Part shown: one piece after another, positions 7,338 to 16,783 of the stretch | How positions within the stretch are numbered: the first letter of the stretch is position 1 | Layout: every line of letters begins with the position of its first letter | NCBI GenBank assembly: GCA_050331695.1 | Contig: JBHJGP010000017.1 | Location: 186,001-250,000 of the forward strand | Direction of reading: 5' to 3' | Length of the DNA stretch: 64,000 bases | Source of the DNA: JBHJGP01 sp050331695 | GTDB taxonomy: Bacteria; Pseudomonadota; Alphaproteobacteria; Geminicoccales; Geminicoccaceae | Notes under the pieces: generated by a model | What the model was told of the DNA's origin: nothing | Databases searched by the model: none | The model's input: only the letters and a program-made list of their open reading frames with translations | Made by a program: the position numbers and the translations under genes

Positions 7338-9824
7338 ATGGCAACGACGATGGGCTCTCATGGTTGGGGTTATCAGATCTCGCGGGGGGGTGCCCGGACG
7401 GCCATTGTTGCCGCCGGGTTCGCGCTGATCGTTGCCGCGACAGCCTTCGCCGTCGCTTTGGTGGGACACAACCCCGAGGATCCCAGCTGGATCCACGCGG
7501 TGGGCGGACCGGTGACCAATCCGCTCGGTGCCTACGGCGCGAATGTGAGCGCCGTCCTCCTGCAGAGTTTTGGGCTCGCGTCTTGGTTGTTGGTAACCGT
7601 GCTGGTCGCCTGGGGCATCAGGATGATCCGCCTTCGACCGCTGGCCTGGCCGTGGATGCCGATCGCCGCCTTGCCGCTGGCGCTTCTCGCTTTCGCCGGT
7701 TTTCTGGCGCCGCTGGATTTGGGCCTGGGGGATAGTTGGTTGAAGCCTCTAGGCGGGGTGGTCGGTGATCTGATCTGGACCCGGCTTACCCTGACCTTTG
7801 ACGGCTTCTACGCGCTTCTGTTTGGTATTGCGTCGCTGGTGTTTGGCGTCGCGTCGCTTGGCCTGCGCTGGGGTGAGGCGATCCGAACCAGTCAGACGGT
7901 CGCCCGGGCCGGCTCGGCTGGTGCCACCTGGACGGGTTCCATGATCCATAAGGGTAGCGATGCCGCCTATCGCCAGGCCCAAACCTTTGGCCGCACGGGC
8001 GTGGCGGATGATCGCGATGAACCAAAGCGGGGCCTGTTGGGACGGCTGTTCGGTCGCAAGCGAACGCAAAACGCCCAGGCGCAGCCGGCTCAGGCCCAGC
8101 GTCGCTCGCGGCCTGAGCGTCGGTCGCAGCCCGATCTTTTCGTCGGCGCCGAGCCGGACCCCCAACAGACGGAGCCCGAGGCCTCGACCGCCGCGCGCGC
8201 TCCCGCCGCCCGGCGGTCAAGAGCCAAGCAAGAGACCGCGAAACCGGCGCCGGTTCCCATGGCCTCCTCGGCCAATTTCACTCTGCCGGCGCCTGCGCTT
8301 CTGGCACCGGTTCGGGCGATGGCTCGAGCGTATATGGACAAGAGCCAGCTGGAGGCAACTGCCCGCGAGCTCGAACAGGTGCTCGACGACTTCGGTGTCC
8401 GGGGCGAGATCGTCGGCGTTAAGCCGGGCCCGGTGGTCACGCTCTACGAACTTGACCCGGCGCCCGGTATTCGCGCGTCTCGGGTCATCAACCTCGCCGA
8501 GGACATCGCCCGATCCCTATCGGCGGTGTCTGTCCGGGTCGCCGTCGTTCGCGGCAGCAAGGTGATCGGCATCGAGATGCCGAACCCGGTCCGAGAGACT
8601 GTCTTCCTCCGGGAACTGGTTGACAGCCAGAAGCGGGACGAGGTTCGGGCCCGTCTACCCCTTTGGCTCGGCAAGGACATCGGCGGCGGTCCGGTGCTGG
8701 CGGACTTATCGCGCATGCCGCATCTTCTGATCGCCGGCACGACGGGCTCAGGTAAATCCGTGGCGATCAATGCCATGATCCTGTCCCTTCTCTACCAGCA
8801 CACGCCCGACGAATGCCGTCTGATCATGATCGATCCCAAGGTCATTGAGCTGTCGGTCTATGACGGGATCCCGCACCTCCTTTCACCGGTGGTCACCGAG
8901 CCGGCGAAAGCGGTGATGGCGCTGAAGTGGGTGGTGCGCCAGATGGATCACCGCTACCGGCTCATGTCTCATCTCGGCGTCCGGGACATTCACGCCTACA
9001 ACCGGCGCCTCCGTGAGGCCAACGACAAGGGTGAGCAACTCACCCGTCGGGTGCAGGTCGGCTACGACGCCGCCAGTGGTCTTCCCAAATTCGAGGACGA
9101 GCCGCTCGACACCACGCCGATGCCGCTGATCGTCGTGATCGTCGACGAGGTAGCGGATCTGATGCTGGCGGCGGGCAAGGACGTGGAATCGCAGATCCAA
9201 AGGCTGTCGCAAAAGGCACGCGCCGCCGGCATTCATCTCATCGTTGCCACGCAGCGGCCATCCGTCGACGTGCTCACCGGCGTGATCAAGGCCAACATGC
9301 CGTGCCGGATCAGCTTCCGCGTGAGCTCGAAGATCGACAGCCGCACGATCCTCGGCGAGCCCGGTGCCGAGCAGCTACTGGGTCAGGGCGACATGCTCTA
9401 CATGACCGCCGGTGAGCCGCCGCGCCGGGTTCACGGCGCGCTGGTGACGGACGCCGAGGTCGAGCGCGTCGTCCGTCACCTCAAGACCCAGGGCGAACCG
9501 GATTATGAGGAAAGCGTGACCTCAGATGAGCTACCGCTCGGCGACAGCGCCGGCTCGACTGCCGGGGGGACCTTCAGCGCCGACGGCGAAGAAGATAAGC
9601 AGTACAGTGAGGCTCTGGCGATCGTGGCCCAGCATCAGCGTGCCACCACCAGCTTCATCCAACGCCAAATGCGGGTGGGCTACAACACGGCGGCCCGGCT
9701 CATCGAGCGCATGGAGCAGGACGGCTATATCAGCCCGGCCGATCATGTGGGACGCCGGCAAATCCTCACCGGAAGTGCCGGCGGCGACGATGACGACGAC
9801 CGGGCCAACGCTGACGCTGCCTGA
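7338..9824 (+). CDS. ftsK: DNA translocase FtsK/SpoIIIE
   Basis: An 828-residue divisome DNA pump. The N-terminal 190 residues hold about four membrane helices. A basic, Ala/Pro/Gln-rich linker follows (about 215-310). The motor has Walker A GTTGSGKS near residue 467, Walker B-like PLIVVIVDEVADLM, and the VATQRPSVDVLTG segment. The C-terminal gamma domain, with YNTAARLIERMEQDGYIS, reads KOPS polar sequences and activates XerD. The linker is short compared with E. coli FtsK (1329 residues), which is normal for alphaproteobacteria. Confidence 0.96.
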   Translation: MATTMGSHGWGYQISRGGARTAIVAAGFALIVAATAFAVALVGHNPEDPSWIHAVGGPVTNPLGAYGANVSAVLLQSFGLASWLLVTVLVAWGIRMIRLRPLAWPWMPIAALPLALLAFAGFLAPLDLGLGDSWLKPLGGVVGDLIWTRLTLTFDGFYALLFGIASLVFGVASLGLRWGEAIRTSQTVARAGSAGATWTGSMIHKGSDAAYRQAQTFGRTGVADDRDEPKRGLLGRLFGRKRTQNAQAQPAQAQRRSRPERRSQPDLFVGAEPDPQQTEPEASTAARAPAARRSRAKQETAKPAPVPMASSANFTLPAPALLAPVRAMARAYMDKSQLEATARELEQVLDDFGVRGEIVGVKPGPVVTLYELDPAPGIRASRVINLAEDIARSLSAVSVRVAVVRGSKVIGIEMPNPVRETVFLRELVDSQKRDEVRARLPLWLGKDIGGGPVLADLSRMPHLLIAGTTGSGKSVAINAMILSLLYQHTPDECRLIMIDPKVIELSVYDGIPHLLSPVVTEPAKAVMALKWVVRQMDHRYRLMSHLGVRDIHAYNRRLREANDKGEQLTRRVQVGYDAASGLPKFEDEPLDTTPMPLIVVIVDEVADLMLAAGKDVESQIQRLSQKARAAGIHLIVATQRPSVDVLTGVIKANMPCRISFRVSSKIDSRTILGEPGAEQLLGQGDMLYMTAGEPPRRVHGALVTDAEVERVVRHLKTQGEPDYEESVTSDELPLGDSAGSTAGGTFSADGEEDKQYSEALAIVAQHQRATTSFIQRQMRVGYNTAARLIERMEQDGYISPADHVGRRQILTGSAGGDDDDDRANADAA

Positions 9825-9850
9825 CCACCGGCGGGTGGCCGAGTGACCTG

Positions 9851-10303
9851 CTAGCGTAGGCACTCCGCCAAAACGTGGCGCATCTCCAGCTCGGGCTGCA
9901 TGTCGGCGCGCTCCAACCAGGTGAGATCCCGTCGGGCGATGACCCCAATGACGCGGACAAGCGCGTCCCCAGGCGTCGTCTCCACGACCGGTAGGTGGCC
10001 GTAATTGAACTCGTCCATCATTCGAATGGCATCGGCCACAGTCCTGTCCGCATCAATCGTGTCAGGTTGGGCCGTCATCGCCAGAGCCAACGGTGTCGCC
10101 GCCGGATCGCGGCCGACCGCCACGATGCGGCTCGAGACATCACTGATGGTGACGATACCCTCGAGGCCTTCCTCGCTGACGACCAAAACGCATCCGCAAT
10201 GGGCGCGAGCCATGGCCTCGGCGGCTTCACGAACCGTATGCTGAGGGCTGAGCGTAACGAGATGCTGGTCCCTGACGACCTCACGAGTCTTGCGGTTGGG
10301 CAT
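9851..10303 (-). CDS. Tandem CBS-domain protein
   Basis: A 150-residue protein made of two CBS motifs (about 10-65 and 75-140), with the usual VREAAEAMARAHCGCVLVV and IVTISDVSSRIVA strings. CBS pairs bind adenosyl ligands and act as energy or ligand sensors. The start is set by the ATG at 10303, which follows GGGGGA by 8 bases; a longer ORF from 10333 lacks such a site. It is convergent with ftsK, with 26 bases between stops. No output domain is attached, so the partner is unknown. Confidence 0.82.
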   Translation of the reverse strand: MPNRKTREVVRDQHLVTLSPQHTVREAAEAMARAHCGCVLVVSEEGLEGIVTISDVSSRIVAVGRDPAATPLALAMTAQPDTIDADRTVADAIRMMDEFNYGHLPVVETTPGDALVRVIGVIARRDLTWLERADMQPELEMRHVLAECLR

Positions 10304-10496
10304 GTCTTTGATCCCCCTTTTACCACTTAACAATATAGTACACAGGCGGCGCCCACTGAAGCTTGACGGCGTCTGATTCGAACGTTGGCTGGCATCAACC
10401 GACTGTCACGTTCGCTTGTGCCCCGTTGGCTCGGCCGCCCCTTTGGCTCATGTGTCACCTGCTTGTGCGCTAAAGATTTGTGCGAGAACGGACAGG

Positions 10497-10967
10497 ATGC
10501 ATCGAAAAAAACATTACGCCTTGATAGGGCTGCTCGGCTTGGCCGGGTGCGCGAACGGTGGCTTCGAGACGGGAAATGCCGTGGCTCCGACACCATTCGT
10601 CATCGCGGCCCAAGATCCAGACGCTGCCCAGGAGCAAATTAAGGACAGCCTGGTGTCGGCAGGTTTCGCCGATCTCGGTGGCTCGCGTCTGCAGCTGGCC
10701 GATCATGGCACGCGCGTTTGGGCGACCTGCCGGCTCGCCCGGCTCGATGCGCAGAACTTCGGCAAAACGGGGCGCAACCGGCCGGGTACGCCGCTCCATC
10801 GGACGACGACGGTCGATTTGGCCGCGGTGGCAAGCGGTGTTTCCGTCGTTGCCATGCATCAGGAACGGCAGGTTCATCCGTTTACGGAAAGCGTTTCGGT
10901 CGATATGGACTGCACCCCGACCGGGGAGTTCCGCCAGTGGCTCGAGGCGCAAGTGCCAACCAGTTGA
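10497..10967 (+). CDS. Hypothetical lipoprotein A of a pair
   Basis: About 156 residues. The N-terminus MHRKKHYALIGLLGLAGC is a lipoprotein signal with lipobox LAGC, so the mature protein begins at a lipid-modified cysteine. The rest is a single small domain with one later cysteine (VDMDC). Its order of elements (a helix after QDPDAAQEQIKDSLVSAGF, a W-A-x-C segment, a VD-x-DC segment, a C-terminal helix) matches the next gene, so the two look like diverged duplicates. I do not recognise the family; outer-membrane attachment is the best guess. Confidence 0.7.
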   Translation: MHRKKHYALIGLLGLAGCANGGFETGNAVAPTPFVIAAQDPDAAQEQIKDSLVSAGFADLGGSRLQLADHGTRVWATCRLARLDAQNFGKTGRNRPGTPLHRTTTVDLAAVASGVSVVAMHQERQVHPFTESVSVDMDCTPTGEFRQWLEAQVPTS

Positions 10968-10988
10968 CGCCGCTTGGAGGACTTGACC

Positions 10989-11540
10989 ATGCGCTTCATC
11001 ACTCGATTGGGTTGCGCCGCGATCGCTTCGCTGATGGTGGCAAGCTGCGGTCTGATCGACACCGAGACACAACAGCGACGGATCACGCTCAAGGCGTCGC
11101 GGCCCGAAAGCGGCGGTAATGTCAACCAGGCGCCGGTTCCGCCGATGGTCGTCACGGTCCAGGCGGCGTCGCCTGAGGGCGCGCGCGACCGGGCCCGGAC
11201 CGTGCTCGAAGCGGAAGGATTGCGTATCGACCAGGACCGCACTGGCTTGATCGTGGCCCAGCGCACAGGCGAGTTGCCCGACGCTTGGGCCGAATGTCCA
11301 CGGGTGCGTGTGACCTCGTTCGAATCGGATGGGGGACTGCGCCGGCGGCGGTTCGGCGATCCGCTCGAACGCATCACCGACATCGAAATCCGCTTCGCAG
11401 ACGCGGGCGCCAGTTCGATCGAGGTGGCCGGTTCCCACAGCGAGGAGCAAAGAAACAGTTTCACGGGAAGGCACTTCATGGTCGATTGCCTCTCGACCGG
11501 TGTCTTGGAAAATCGTATCGCGACGGCAATTGAAGGCTGA
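10989..11540 (+). CDS. Hypothetical lipoprotein B of a pair
   Basis: About 183 residues starting MRFITRLGCAAIASLMVASC; VASC is the lipobox. ATG 10989 has GGAGG 8 bases upstream, so the in-frame TTG at 10974 is rejected. The body repeats the plan of the preceding lipoprotein: a helix in SPEGARDRARTVLEAEGL, then DAWAECPRVRV, then FMVDCLSTGV and a terminal helix. The gene starts 21 bases after lipoprotein A and is followed closely by the DsbD-like gene, so the three probably form one operon and may act together at the envelope (inference). Confidence 0.72.
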   Translation: MRFITRLGCAAIASLMVASCGLIDTETQQRRITLKASRPESGGNVNQAPVPPMVVTVQAASPEGARDRARTVLEAEGLRIDQDRTGLIVAQRTGELPDAWAECPRVRVTSFESDGGLRRRRFGDPLERITDIEIRFADAGASSIEVAGSHSEEQRNSFTGRHFMVDCLSTGVLENRIATAIEG

Positions 11541-11567
11541 AGCATCACCATGGGCGACGGAGTTCGG

Positions 11568-13688
11568 ATGCGTTTCTTAGCTTTCTTGGCTTTCTTGGCG
11601 CTGGGTCTCGGCTTGATCGGCGCAAACGCAACACACGCGCAGGTGGCCGTCGATGAAGTCTTGGTCGACGCTCGTCTGATTTCCGAGCAAAGCGCGGTGC
11701 AACCGGGTGAGGTTGTTTGGGTCGGGCTACACCAACGTATCGCCGAGGGATGGCACACCTATTGGAGCAACCCCGGCGATTCCGGCGCGCCGACGAGATT
11801 GGAATGGAGGCTGCCTGACGGTGTGAGCGCGGGCTCGATCGCTTGGCCCTTGCCCGAGCGGCTGCCCTACGGAACGCTCGTCAATTACGGTTATGAGGGC
11901 GAGGTGCTGCTGTCAGCACCAATCGAGGTTCCGGCGGACTGGCCGGCCGGGACACCACTGCCCATCGCCGTCGATGCTCACTGGCTCGTTTGCGCGGACG
12001 TCTGCATTCCCGAAAGCGAGAGTTTTGCGATTGAGCTCGTCACCGGGACCACACCGGGCGCGCCCGATCCAACCACTCAAGCCCTTTTCGAAAGCACCCG
12101 GCAGTACCTGCCCCAGGTCAGTGAGGTCGACGCGGCCATCGAGGCGAAGGGATCCGAGCTGGCGTTGACGGTCGCCGCTGACGTCAATCCGAACCGGGTC
12201 GACAATGTTTATTTCTTCCCGTTCGAAGGCGGCATCATCGATCACGCGGCGCCCCAACCCTATGAGATTGGTGATGGGGTGATTTCGCTGTCGCTCACTG
12301 GCGGCAGCAAGACGCCCGAGGGCGCGATCGACGGGGTCCTGGTCCTTGCCGAAAGCTTAGGCCGGCAGTCCTTTCCGCGGGGGCTAATCGTCGAAGCGGA
12401 CGTTTCCGGCCTGCCGGCGGCGGCGCCGCGGGCATCATGGCAGGATGCCGGGGCCGGCGAGGCTAATCTCGGCCTGGCCATGGCCCTGATCCTGGCCTTT
12501 GCCGGCGGCATCGTTCTTAATCTCATGCCTTGCGTCTTTCCCGTCCTGTCGATGAAGGCGATCGCCCTTGCGAGCCACCGGGACGCTCCCCGCCGGGAAG
12601 CCACTGCCCATGGGCTCGCCTACACAGGGGGCGTGGTCGCTTCCTTCGTCGCGCTCGCCTTTCTCCTGATCGGTGTCCAGGCTGCCGGCGCCCAGGTCGG
12701 TTGGGGCTTTCAACTGCAATCACCCGTGGTGGTCATGATCCTGGCCTACGTTCTATTTGCGGTAGGTCTCAACCTGTCGGGCCTGTTCGAGCTGGGTGGC
12801 ATCCTGCAGCGGTGGGGCGGCAGTGTCGGCCAACGCGAGGGCCTGACGGGCTCGGCCCTGACAGGCGTGCTGGCGGTGATCGTCGCCGCGCCCTGCACCG
12901 CACCGTTCATGGCGACGGCGATCGGCTTCGCGCTCGCCCAACCGGCGCCGGTGACGTTGATCATCTTTGCCAGTCTTGGCTTGGGTCTGGCCCTGCCGTT
13001 TCTGCTTCTGAGCATGGCACCGGGGGCCACCCGATGGCTGCCGCGGCCGGGCATCTGGATGGATCGCTTGAAGCAAGGCCTTGCCTTCCCGATGTACGCG
13101 TCGGCGGCATGGCTGGTGTGGGTGTTGAGCCAGCAGGCGGGCCCGACCGGGGTTTTGACCGCTCTTCTCGGCATGGTGCTGATCGCATTTGCCGCCTGGG
13201 TCTTCTCGATCGTGCCGACGGCGGAGGTTCGGGGCCAATGGCTGGCCAGAGCGGTCGGCCTCGCCGCTGTCGTCGCTGCCCTGTTCCTGGTCACCATGCC
13301 CCGTTCGGAGGCCGCCCGACAGAACGCGGGCCAGATTTCGGATCCGACGGGTCTCGCCGCACCCTTCAGCAACGAGGCGATCGATCAGGCTCTTGCCGCC
13401 GGCCAGACCGTTTTCGTCAACATGACCGCCGCCTGGTGTGTCACCTGTCAGGTCAATGATCGGGTGGCGCTCCGGGACGAGGCGTTCTCCAGCCTCATTC
13501 GCGACCAGGACATCCTTTATCTGAAGGGTGATTGGACTAATCAGGATCCGGAGATCACCGCGTTCCTGTCGTCGTTTGGCCGCTCGGGCGTGCCGCTCTA
13601 CGTCGTGCTCCCCGGGGACGGGCGGACGCCGATGGTCTTGCCTCAGCTGCTCACGGGTTCGATCGTCCGTGATGCACTGACGGGCTGA
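11568..13688 (+). CDS. Thiol:disulfide reductase, DsbD/ScsB type
   Basis: About 706 residues in three parts. A signal peptide (MRFLAFLAFLALGLGLIG) leads an N-terminal periplasmic DsbD-alpha-like domain (about 25-275) with WLVCADVCIP. An eight-helix membrane core (about 290-585) carries the redox cysteines in LNLMPCVFPVLSMK and VIVAAPCTAPFMATAIGF. A C-terminal periplasmic thioredoxin domain has AAWCVTCQVND. Family role: passing electrons from cytoplasmic thioredoxin across the membrane to periplasmic proteins. The long N-terminal domain resembles ScsB more than classical DsbD. Start 11568 follows GGAG by 5 bases; 11550 is an in-frame alternative. Confidence 0.9.
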   Translation: MRFLAFLAFLALGLGLIGANATHAQVAVDEVLVDARLISEQSAVQPGEVVWVGLHQRIAEGWHTYWSNPGDSGAPTRLEWRLPDGVSAGSIAWPLPERLPYGTLVNYGYEGEVLLSAPIEVPADWPAGTPLPIAVDAHWLVCADVCIPESESFAIELVTGTTPGAPDPTTQALFESTRQYLPQVSEVDAAIEAKGSELALTVAADVNPNRVDNVYFFPFEGGIIDHAAPQPYEIGDGVISLSLTGGSKTPEGAIDGVLVLAESLGRQSFPRGLIVEADVSGLPAAAPRASWQDAGAGEANLGLAMALILAFAGGIVLNLMPCVFPVLSMKAIALASHRDAPRREATAHGLAYTGGVVASFVALAFLLIGVQAAGAQVGWGFQLQSPVVVMILAYVLFAVGLNLSGLFELGGILQRWGGSVGQREGLTGSALTGVLAVIVAAPCTAPFMATAIGFALAQPAPVTLIIFASLGLGLALPFLLLSMAPGATRWLPRPGIWMDRLKQGLAFPMYASAAWLVWVLSQQAGPTGVLTALLGMVLIAFAAWVFSIVPTAEVRGQWLARAVGLAAVVAALFLVTMPRSEAARQNAGQISDPTGLAAPFSNEAIDQALAAGQTVFVNMTAAWCVTCQVNDRVALRDEAFSSLIRDQDILYLKGDWTNQDPEITAFLSSFGRSGVPLYVVLPGDGRTPMVLPQLLTGSIVRDALTG

Positions 13689-13703
13689 AGCATGGGGAGC
13701 GAG

Positions 13704-14657
13704 ATGTCGGATCATCTGGCGCTCGAACTCGGGCGGCAGATGCACGAGCTGATAGGTGACCTGGCCCCTCAGGCCAGAAGTCGGCTCCTGCTCGACTATG
13801 AAGATCCCCGGCGTCGGGATTGGCATTACGTGCCGCGCCAACGCCCCGGGCTCGCGCTTTCGGCCATGGGCCCCGCTTGCCGGGACCGGCTGTGGCGACT
13901 TCTGACGGTCTTTCTCAGCGAGGACGGTGTCGCCAAGGCCAGAAACGTGCTGGCCGTCGAGCGTATCCTCGGCCAGATCGAAAAGCGCCCCGAATACCGG
14001 GATCCCGAGAACTACGCCCTGGTCGTTTTCGGCAGGCCGAACGGGAATGCGCCCTGGAGCTTTCGTTTCGAGGGCCATCACCTGTCCCTCAATGTGAGCG
14101 TGACAAGCGACGGAGACCTGGCCGTCACACCCTGTTTCTTCGGCAGCAATCCCGCTGTCCTACCCGCCGGTCACGATCACCGGCCCCAGGAAATGATGGC
14201 GTCTGAAAGATCCCTAGCGTTCGAGCTGATCCGGGATCTCTCAGATGAAGAGCGCTCCCGGACGCTGCTCAGAAGCGACACGTTCGGCGACATCTTGACG
14301 GGTCCCGGCCGGGAGCGCAGCCTCGGCGCGAAAGAGGGGATCGACGCGACGGCGTTGAGCGACGGCCAGCGGGACCTGCTGGATCGACTGGTCGTCAGTT
14401 TCACCAGGCATCTCGAACCGACCCTCGCCGAGCGGGCCCGGTCATTCGGTCAAGATCTGGCCTTCGCCTGGGCGGGAGCCCTGTCCGATACAGCGCCGCA
14501 TTATTTTCGGATCAGCGGCCCCCGGATGGTGATCGAATACGACAACACGCAAGACGGTGCTAACCACGTCCACACCGTCTGGCACGATCCGGTCGAGCTG
14601 TTCGGCGACGACCGTTTGAAGCATCACCACGAGACCGACCACCCCGCGTCAACGTGA
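13704..14657 (+). CDS. DUF3500 family protein
   Basis: About 317 residues. The DUF3500 signature is clear: PWSFRFEGHHLSLNVSV near the middle, TPCFFGSNPA after it, and, near the end, PHYFRISGPRMVIEYDNT and HVHTVWHDP. The biochemical role of the family is unknown. The many conserved His/Asp residues suggest a metal or sugar site (inference). No signal peptide is visible. Start 13704 follows GGGGAG at 4 bases; 13692 is an alternative four codons upstream. It is close behind the DsbD-like gene (15 bases) and may be co-transcribed. Confidence 0.82.
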   Translation: MSDHLALELGRQMHELIGDLAPQARSRLLLDYEDPRRRDWHYVPRQRPGLALSAMGPACRDRLWRLLTVFLSEDGVAKARNVLAVERILGQIEKRPEYRDPENYALVVFGRPNGNAPWSFRFEGHHLSLNVSVTSDGDLAVTPCFFGSNPAVLPAGHDHRPQEMMASERSLAFELIRDLSDEERSRTLLRSDTFGDILTGPGRERSLGAKEGIDATALSDGQRDLLDRLVVSFTRHLEPTLAERARSFGQDLAFAWAGALSDTAPHYFRISGPRMVIEYDNTQDGANHVHTVWHDPVELFGDDRLKHHHETDHPAST

Positions 14658-14776
14658 TCTGCAGCGTTAGCCGGTACCTCTGGTCGTTTCGGTGCCGCCG
14701 ACGGACGTGCCGGCGAACGGTCTTGTCCTTCAGGCCCTGGCGCTGCAGCACTCGATTGGCGCGCTACAAAGTTTCC

Positions 14777-14793
14777 ACTGACAAAAAGTCAGT
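14777..14793. repeat. Short hairpin between convergent genes
   Basis: ACTGAC, five A, GTCAGT: a perfect 6-base stem overlapping the stop of the minus-strand receiver-PAS gene. No T-run follows on either strand apart from the loop, so terminator activity is uncertain. The remaining bases between 14658 and 14776 show nothing I can name. Confidence 0.35.
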
Positions 14794-16783
14794 CGCGCCA
14801 GCGGCTGCCCAGGGATGAAAAATCGCCCATGCGAACGGGGGGCAGCACGTGGACGAAGTTCGGTTCCAAAAGGCCCTTGATCTGATCTTCGGCGGCCTGG
14901 GGGACCCGATCGACGACCAGCCGGACCCGGTTGCGCTTGGCTGTCTTGATCAGGCCGGCCAGGGCTGGGCCGGGCTGTTTGACCATGGAGGCGATGTCCT
15001 CATACTCGATGAAGCTTAAGGAAACGCCGGCAACCGAAAGATCGATCGGATCTTTGAAGGGGGGGCGAAACTGGACCGCGCGGAAGCGGCAAAAGGCCGT
15101 CAACCTGGACGACAAATCGGCGACGGTCGGGCGGTAGGCGTCCAGTGGCACGTCCTTGATCCTGAACACCAGGCGATTGCGCAGGCGGTCCGGCAGCTTG
15201 GAGCAGAGGCCGATGAACCGGTCGCGGGACCTGCGAACGCTTAGGGTCTCGAAATGAACGTCGGTCACGACCAGGCCGGCGCCGGTTGCCTGGCCGCGCA
15301 CGAGGCCACCGGAGAGCGCGCCGAGAAGGACCAGGTCCAGATCGGCGAGCAGGTCCGGGTCATTGTCGGCGACCGCCTCGATCTCGCTGACGGTCGAGCG
15401 GCAAGGACCTTTGAGATCGGCAAGCACAAAGGCGGCCTCGGTGCCCTGGGCGGAGGTGAACCGGCGGAAGTCGAAGCTCAGCGCGTCGTGCAGCCGTTCG
15501 AGTGTGGCGGCGGCGTTGGCGCGCGCGGCTTTGAGCGCGTCTTCGAAGCGGCCATTGATCAGATCCGGTATCGACGCGGAGCCGGGGAGGTCCTCCACCT
15601 CGAGAGCCACCTCCTTGACCGCGACCTGCATCGCGCCAAGCCGCGCGGTCTGCTCCTGGGTCAAGCCCGCTTCGATCACGGCCGGATCGGCGGCCCGGTT
15701 GCCGGAACCAAGCACCTTCGCCCGGATCTGTTTTTCGATCGACTTGGCCTTGCGCCACGCCTGGTCCTCGTCCGTGCCGGCGAAGCAAACGATGTAGGCG
15801 CCGGAGGGCGTTCGCGTGTAGGTATCGGCTTCCTCGAGATGGGCTTCTATGGTGCCTTCGGTGATCAGATGGATCCGGTCGCGCAGGCGATTCCATCGAC
15901 ACCCCAGCGCATCCTTGACCTCGTTCAGCCCGATCAATTGAAACCGGCCAGCGGTGACCCGGCCGCTCTCCAACATGCCGCGGAGTTTCTGTTCGAACTG
16001 TTCAACCACGCGCCGCTCGGCCACCGGCGGCGAGACCGTCAGAACCCGATATCCGCCAACGCCGCTGAGCTCGATGTCCGAAAGGGTCGCGTAACAGGCG
16101 ACGGTGGCGCCGTCTCGGGTTACCAGCTGGAACCCATCTTTTCGATACGTCGATCCGGTCTCGACGAGGACGTCCCAAGAGGCGGCCTCGTCATCGCCGA
16201 GGACGATCTCGGCCGACTGGCCCATCAAGTCCGCGAGCTTTCTGCCGGTCGTGTTCGCCATCGCCGGATTGACCGAGAGCATGGTTCGGTCCGGCGCGGT
16301 GATGACCACACCGTCGCCGACATTCTCGGAGACCGTCCGGAGCTTGGGCTCGGCATTGGCGAGCGCCTGCTCCAACCGTTCGGCGCGGGCGATCAGGCTT
16401 CGATATTCGCGCGCGTAGCGGAGAACGGGGATCAAAAGCCGTTGACTGATGTCCCCGGCTTCGAGCCATCCCTCGAGCCCGCCTTCCACCAGACGCTCGC
16501 CCCGGTTGAGGCGGTCGTTGGTAAGCAGCGCGAAGACCGGGATTGCACTCGCGTGACCAGTGAAGTCGAGGATCGGTTGGTCAGTCTTGGTCTCGGCCGT
16601 GGAGCCGGATACGATGATCAGGTGGAAGGCTTTGGAGCGGAGCCGCCGTTTGGCCTCGGCGAGGGTGGCGACCGGAACGACGTCCATCGCCGCATCGCTC
16701 GCTGGCCCGATCGCCCGGGTCAGGGTTGCGACGCGGTCGCGATTGTCCTCGACAAACAACAGACGAAGAACGTCTTCGGTCAT
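14789..16783 (-). CDS. Degenerate receiver-PAS protein with GGDEF/EAL-like remnants
   Basis: About 664 residues, soluble. Residues 5-120 look like a response-regulator receiver (LRLLFVEDNRDRVATL), but the usual phospho-acceptor aspartate is replaced in LIIVSGSTAE. A helical linker is followed by a PAS domain (about 155-265; NVGDGVVITAPDRTMLSVNPAM). A GGDEF-like segment (about 285-365) lacks a GG[D/E]EF motif. The C-terminal 230 residues end in RLVVDRVPQAAEDQI, resembling the end of an EAL domain without its catalytic signature. It is probably a signalling scaffold or ligand sensor rather than an enzyme. ATG 16783 is chosen over GTG 16798, since it gives the normal receiver N-terminus. Confidence 0.7.
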   Translation of the reverse strand: MTEDVLRLLFVEDNRDRVATLTRAIGPASDAAMDVVPVATLAEAKRRLRSKAFHLIIVSGSTAETKTDQPILDFTGHASAIPVFALLTNDRLNRGERLVEGGLEGWLEAGDISQRLLIPVLRYAREYRSLIARAERLEQALANAEPKLRTVSENVGDGVVITAPDRTMLSVNPAMANTTGRKLADLMGQSAEIVLGDDEAASWDVLVETGSTYRKDGFQLVTRDGATVACYATLSDIELSGVGGYRVLTVSPPVAERRVVEQFEQKLRGMLESGRVTAGRFQLIGLNEVKDALGCRWNRLRDRIHLITEGTIEAHLEEADTYTRTPSGAYIVCFAGTDEDQAWRKAKSIEKQIRAKVLGSGNRAADPAVIEAGLTQEQTARLGAMQVAVKEVALEVEDLPGSASIPDLINGRFEDALKAARANAAATLERLHDALSFDFRRFTSAQGTEAAFVLADLKGPCRSTVSEIEAVADNDPDLLADLDLVLLGALSGGLVRGQATGAGLVVTDVHFETLSVRRSRDRFIGLCSKLPDRLRNRLVFRIKDVPLDAYRPTVADLSSRLTAFCRFRAVQFRPPFKDPIDLSVAGVSLSFIEYEDIASMVKQPGPALAGLIKTAKRNRVRLVVDRVPQAAEDQIKGLLEPNFVHVLPPVRMGDFSSLGSRWRD

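Noticed and set aside
10304..10496. TATATT on the minus strand upstream of the CBS gene
   Set aside because: No matching -35 element is visible.
12753..14081. A 442-codon minus-strand open frame across the DsbD-like and DUF3500 genes
   Set aside because: Spans two unrelated, clearly real genes on the other strand; composition is Arg/Pro/His-rich and no family is visible.
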